Made by a program: the position numbers and the translations under genes. The notes below the pieces were generated by a model. It saw nothing but the letters and a program-made list of their open reading frames with translations, searched no databases and was not told the origin of the DNA. Positions 8,130 to 9,728 of a stretch of DNA of 9,728 bases are shown one piece after another. The stretch spans positions 1 to 9,728 of the forward strand of contig WFUK01000211.1 in the NCBI GenBank assembly GCA_015485015.1, written 5' to 3'. The stretch's first letter is position 1. Each line of letters starts with the position of its first letter. The stretch comes from Paracoccaceae bacterium (GTDB taxonomy: Bacteria > Pseudomonadota > Alphaproteobacteria > Rhodobacterales > Rhodobacteraceae).

Positions 8130-8156
8130 AAAGCCCCGCCCAAAAGGCGAGGCTTT
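8130..8156 (-). terminator. Rho-independent terminator of dsrE2-tusA, possibly bidirectional
   Basis: Arms at 8130-8140 and 8146-8156 pair over 11 positions around a 5-base loop. Read on the minus strand the stem is complete, with one G-U wobble, and runs straight into a T tract (A-run at 8126-8132 on the plus strand), so it is a strong terminator for dsrE2-tusA. Read on the plus strand the same position is a C-A mismatch and the T tract is only three bases, so termination after dsrN would be weaker. It lies between two convergent genes. Confidence 0.85.
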
Positions 8157-8176
8157 CAAAGCTATCCTAGGAGGGA

Positions 8177-8401
8177 TCAGCTCTTTTTGATCTCGAACAG
8201 GTAGATGTTACCTTCGGTGTTCGAGCTTAGCAATTCATTGCCGGTCTGGTCACAAAAGGCAGCAAAGTCAGCTACGGAGCCGGGATCGGTCGAGCGGATT
8301 TCCAGAACTTTGCCTGCTTCCATGCCTTTAAGGGCTTTTTTGGCTTTAATGATGGGCAGCGGGCAATTCAGGCCTTCTGCATTAAGGGTTTGGTCAGCCA
8401 T
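8177..8401 (-). CDS. tusA: TusA-family sulfur carrier protein
   Basis: 74 residues, the usual TusA length. Small cytoplasmic carrier that holds sulfur as a persulfide and passes it to DsrEFH, DsrC or other acceptors in sulfur oxidisers. The CPxP signature is NCPLP at 12-16 with the persulfide cysteine C13, after the LNAEGL strand. The DPGSVADFAAFC stretch (39-50) and TGNELL (53-58) match the later part of the fold; C50 is a second cysteine. The gene lies 23 bp after dsrE2 on the same strand, with a purine-rich GAAAGG about 10 bp ahead of its ATG. The terminator follows 20 bp after the stop codon. No rhodanese gene, the usual third partner, is next to it. Confidence 0.93.
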   Translation of the reverse strand: MADQTLNAEGLNCPLPIIKAKKALKGMEAGKVLEIRSTDPGSVADFAAFCDQTGNELLSSNTEGNIYLFEIKKS

Positions 8402-8424
8402 GTTGGTGAGCCTTTCTTTGGTGG

Positions 8425-8925
8425 TTAGATAAACAGGTTAATGTCGGATTTGGTGGCAACGTCGATATAGGTGGCCGCGCCGCCCAGCTCGATGCCATCA
8501 ATCATGTCTTTGCGATCCATTTCAAACAGATCCAGCGTCATTTGGCAGGCGATCATGCGCACGTCGGATTCAACAGCCGCCTCGCGCAGGTCTTCGATCG
8601 AAGCCACGCCTTTTTTCTTGAACAGGTTTTTCATCATGGTGGTTGCGCCACGGTCAACACCCGGCAGTGCCGAGACGATATTCGGCATGGCCATATGCAT
8701 GCCGGCCATCGGCATTTTCATGGCCGGATTGCCCAGCGTGGTCATTTTCAGATCCAGCTTTTTATTCAATAGCGGCAAGCCATAAAAGGTGAAAAACATG
8801 GTAACATCCAGATCCATCGCAGCAGCAGTTGTGCCGAGGATGAAAGGCGGATACGCCCAGTCAAGCGAACCTTTTGTTACAATAATGGACATGCTTTTCG
8901 CGTTGCCAAAATCTCCGTCAGCCAT
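8425..8925 (-). CDS. dsrE2: DsrE2-family sulfurtransferase-like protein
   Basis: 166 residues of the DsrE/DsrF-like peroxiredoxin-like superfamily, DsrE2 branch. DsrE2 proteins are encoded beside tusA in sulfur oxidisers and are thought to take part in sulfur relay, possibly at the membrane. Recognisable parts are the first strand and hydrophobic helix (SIIVTKGSLDWAYPPFILG, 13-31), TMFFTFYGLPLL (42-53), the methionine-rich NPAMKMPMAGMHMAM (66-80), the LPG and TTMMKNLF helix (87-102), and MIACQMTLDLFEM (124-136). C127 is the only cysteine. I recall a second cysteine further downstream in several DsrE2 proteins; here that region reads KDMIDGIE. CTCCC at 8934-8938 (GGGAG on the coding strand) is 8 bp before the ATG and supports this start over the methionine at codon 12. 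Confidence 0.88.
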   Translation of the reverse strand: MADGDFGNAKSMSIIVTKGSLDWAYPPFILGTTAAAMDLDVTMFFTFYGLPLLNKKLDLKMTTLGNPAMKMPMAGMHMAMPNIVSALPGVDRGATTMMKNLFKKKGVASIEDLREAAVESDVRMIACQMTLDLFEMDRKDMIDGIELGGAATYIDVATKSDINLFI

Positions 8926-8985
8926 GATTCTTACTCCCGTTTTGATTCCCAGCTTTATAAATTAGAATTAATGAATACTAAAAAA

Positions 8986-9020
8986 CGGGCCAGGTCAAGA
9001 ATGGTGGTGCCGCAGGCCCG
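8986..9020 (-). repeat. Inverted repeat with T tract upstream of dsrE2 (possible attenuator)
   Basis: CGGGCC at 8986-8991 and GGCCCG at 9015-9020 are perfect 6-bp inverted arms around a 23-base spacer. On the minus strand the second arm is followed at once by a run of Ts, so it resembles an intrinsic terminator with a long loop, about 60 bp ahead of the dsrE2 start. If transcription starts further upstream this could act as an attenuator. The short stem and long loop make this tentative. Confidence 0.3.
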
Positions 9021-9044
9021 AAAAATTGACAGATTATTGCAAAT

Positions 9045-9063
9045 ATGCGCGCTTTAGGCGCAT
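9045..9063. repeat. Palindrome ATGCGC-N7-GCGCAT (operator or hairpin)
   Basis: Perfect 6-bp inverted repeat with a 7-base spacer in the middle of the divergent region, between a TTGACA and the weak promoter candidate of the YeeE gene. Its symmetry and place fit a dimeric regulator site serving one or both divergent genes. It is followed on the plus strand by a T-rich stretch, so a hairpin in RNA is the alternative. I do not recognise the site as that of a known regulator. Confidence 0.4.
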
Positions 9064-9170
9064 TTTATTGTTTTGCCTTCTATAGATTTTGTCATATATG
9101 CTGACGTCCATAATCGATTTTCAAATAAAGCAGCGAGCAAATCGCGCTAGAATCACCAAGGGAGAGACAA

Positions 9171-9728
9171 ATGCTAGACGGATTCAGAGATTCCATATTA
9201 GAGAACCCGGCGGCCTATATGATGTGGGGCGGATTGCTGATCGGCACCATTCTGGGCTTTATCGTATATCGCACCAACTTTTGCGCCATGGGCTCGGTGT
9301 CGGATTTGGTTAATTTTGGCGATTGGCGCCGTTTTCGCAGCTGGGTATTGGCGGGGGCGACCGCAATTGTCGGGGTTTTTGCGCTGCAAAGCATGGGCGT
9401 GATGAATCCGTCTGACAGCATATATATGACCCCGATGTTCACCTGGGTCGGCTTTATCAGCGGCGGCTTTATTTTCGGGGTTGGCATGGTGCTTTCTGCC
9501 GGCTGTGTTAGCCGCAATCTGGTGCGGGCGGGGTCTGGCGATCTGCGTTCGGTGTTGGTGCTTACGGTGGTTGGTGTTTTTGCGTTTATGACCATTGGCG
9601 GGCTGCTTGGGCCGCTTCGGGTATGGTTTGTCGGCTTGGGCACCACCAATTTGAGCGATCTGGGTATGGGCGGTCAGGGCTTTGGCGATCTGCTGGGCAA
9701 AATCTCGGGTATGGAATCTTCGCAAGCC
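9171..9728 (+). CDS. YeeE/YedE-family sulfur-compound transporter (3' partial)
   Basis: 186 visible residues, open to the right edge. Member of the YeeE/YedE (DUF395, TsuA/PmpA-like) membrane transporters, which take up thiosulfate or related reduced sulfur species and pass sulfur to TusA-like partners. Family motifs are RTNFCAMGS (34-42) with C38, and SAGCVSRNLVRAGSGDLRS (109-127) with C112, the two half-sites of cysteine-centred transport in this family. Hydrophobic helices are near 17-33, 57-75, 91-110 and 127-146. AAGGGAGA at 9158-9165, 5 bp before the ATG, supports the start. It is divergent from dsrE2-tusA, which fits joint import and relay of sulfur. Family length is usually about 350-400 residues, so roughly half is missing. 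Substrate is not certain. Confidence 0.9.
   Translation, partial: MLDGFRDSILENPAAYMMWGGLLIGTILGFIVYRTNFCAMGSVSDLVNFGDWRRFRSWVLAGATAIVGVFALQSMGVMNPSDSIYMTPMFTWVGFISGGFIFGVGMVLSAGCVSRNLVRAGSGDLRSVLVLTVVGVFAFMTIGGLLGPLRVWFVGLGTTNLSDLGMGGQGFGDLLGKISGMESSQA

Larger units (their letters stand above)
8926..9170. promoter_or_regulatory. Divergent intergenic region between dsrE2 and the YeeE gene
   Basis: 245 bp, clearly more AT-rich than the genes. It must hold promoters for both directions. On the minus strand a TTGACC (plus 8993-8998) is a possible -35 box, but the best-spaced -10 (near 8970-8975) is poor. On the plus strand TTGCCT (9073-9078) and TATATG (9095-9100), 16 bp apart, form a weak candidate for the YeeE gene. 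A perfect TTGACA at 9026-9031 has no acceptable -10 at 16-18 bp. A palindrome at 9045-9063 and an inverted repeat at 8986-9020 are described separately. I see no coding sequence here. Confidence 0.5.

Noticed and set aside
9026..9031. Perfect TTGACA as -35 of a sigma-70 promoter for the YeeE gene
   Set aside because: At 16-18 bp downstream the sequence is GC-rich (within the palindrome) and has no -10 resemblance. Kept only as a note.
9026..9042. FNR/CRP-like site (TTGAC...TGCAA)
   Set aside because: Only the outer three bases on each side are symmetric and the spacing does not match the FNR or CRP consensus.
9198..9725. Minus-strand open frames opposite the YeeE gene
   Set aside because: The plus strand encodes clear YeeE/YedE motifs with a good ribosome binding site; the minus-strand products are low-complexity Pro/Lys/Ala/Arg-rich.
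1..9728. tRNA, rRNA, CRISPR array, insertion sequence or integration site
   Set aside because: Scanned by eye; the window is almost fully coding, with no direct-repeat arrays, transposase genes or tRNA-like segments.

Overview
The window is the distal part of a dissimilatory sulfite reductase (dsr) operon of the sulfur-oxidising type, followed by a small sulfur-trafficking island. The organism is most likely a proteobacterial sulfur oxidiser that runs reverse DsrAB. The evidence is dsrL directly after dsrK, gene order dsrK-L-J-O-P-(x)-N, and a nearby tusA/dsrE2 pair and YeeE-type transporter gene. I lean towards an alphaproteobacterium (fairly GC-rich coding DNA, style of the TrpD2-like protein), but the sequence does not prove this.

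Positions 2-8089 (+) hold seven tightly packed genes. They are dsrK (5' end outside the window), dsrL, dsrJ, dsrO, dsrP, a TrpD2/YbiB-like 'glycosyl transferase family' gene, and dsrN. Gaps are 2-20 bp, with one 4-bp overlap, so this is one transcription unit whose promoter lies upstream of the window. DsrK, J, O and P are four subunits of the DsrMKJOP membrane complex: cytoplasmic Hdr-like Fe-S catalytic subunit, periplasmic triheme cytochrome, periplasmic Fe-S protein and NrfD-like quinone-interacting membrane protein. DsrL is the cytoplasmic NAD(P)H oxidoreductase that takes electrons from reverse sulfite reductase. DsrN amidates siroheme to the siroamide cofactor of DsrAB. The TrpD2-like gene is an insertion relative to the Allochromatium vinosum order, where dsrN follows dsrP.

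The unit ends at a hairpin in the 87-bp gap 8090-8176. This hairpin is best formed as the terminator of the convergent minus-strand operon dsrE2-tusA (8925-8177), which encodes a DsrE2-type protein and a TusA sulfur carrier. A 245-bp AT-rich divergent intergenic region (8926-9170) separates it from a plus-strand YeeE/YedE transporter gene that runs off the right edge.

As a system, YeeE is likely to import reduced sulfur, and DsrE2 and TusA pass persulfide sulfur towards the Dsr machinery. Reverse DsrAB, with siroamide made by DsrN, oxidises it. DsrL and DsrMKJOP carry electrons to NAD and to the quinone or periplasmic pools. The most unusual points are a DsrJ without the free cysteine or methionine expected as distal heme ligands (it has exactly six histidines for three hemes), and a TrpD2-like gene of unknown role between dsrP and dsrN.
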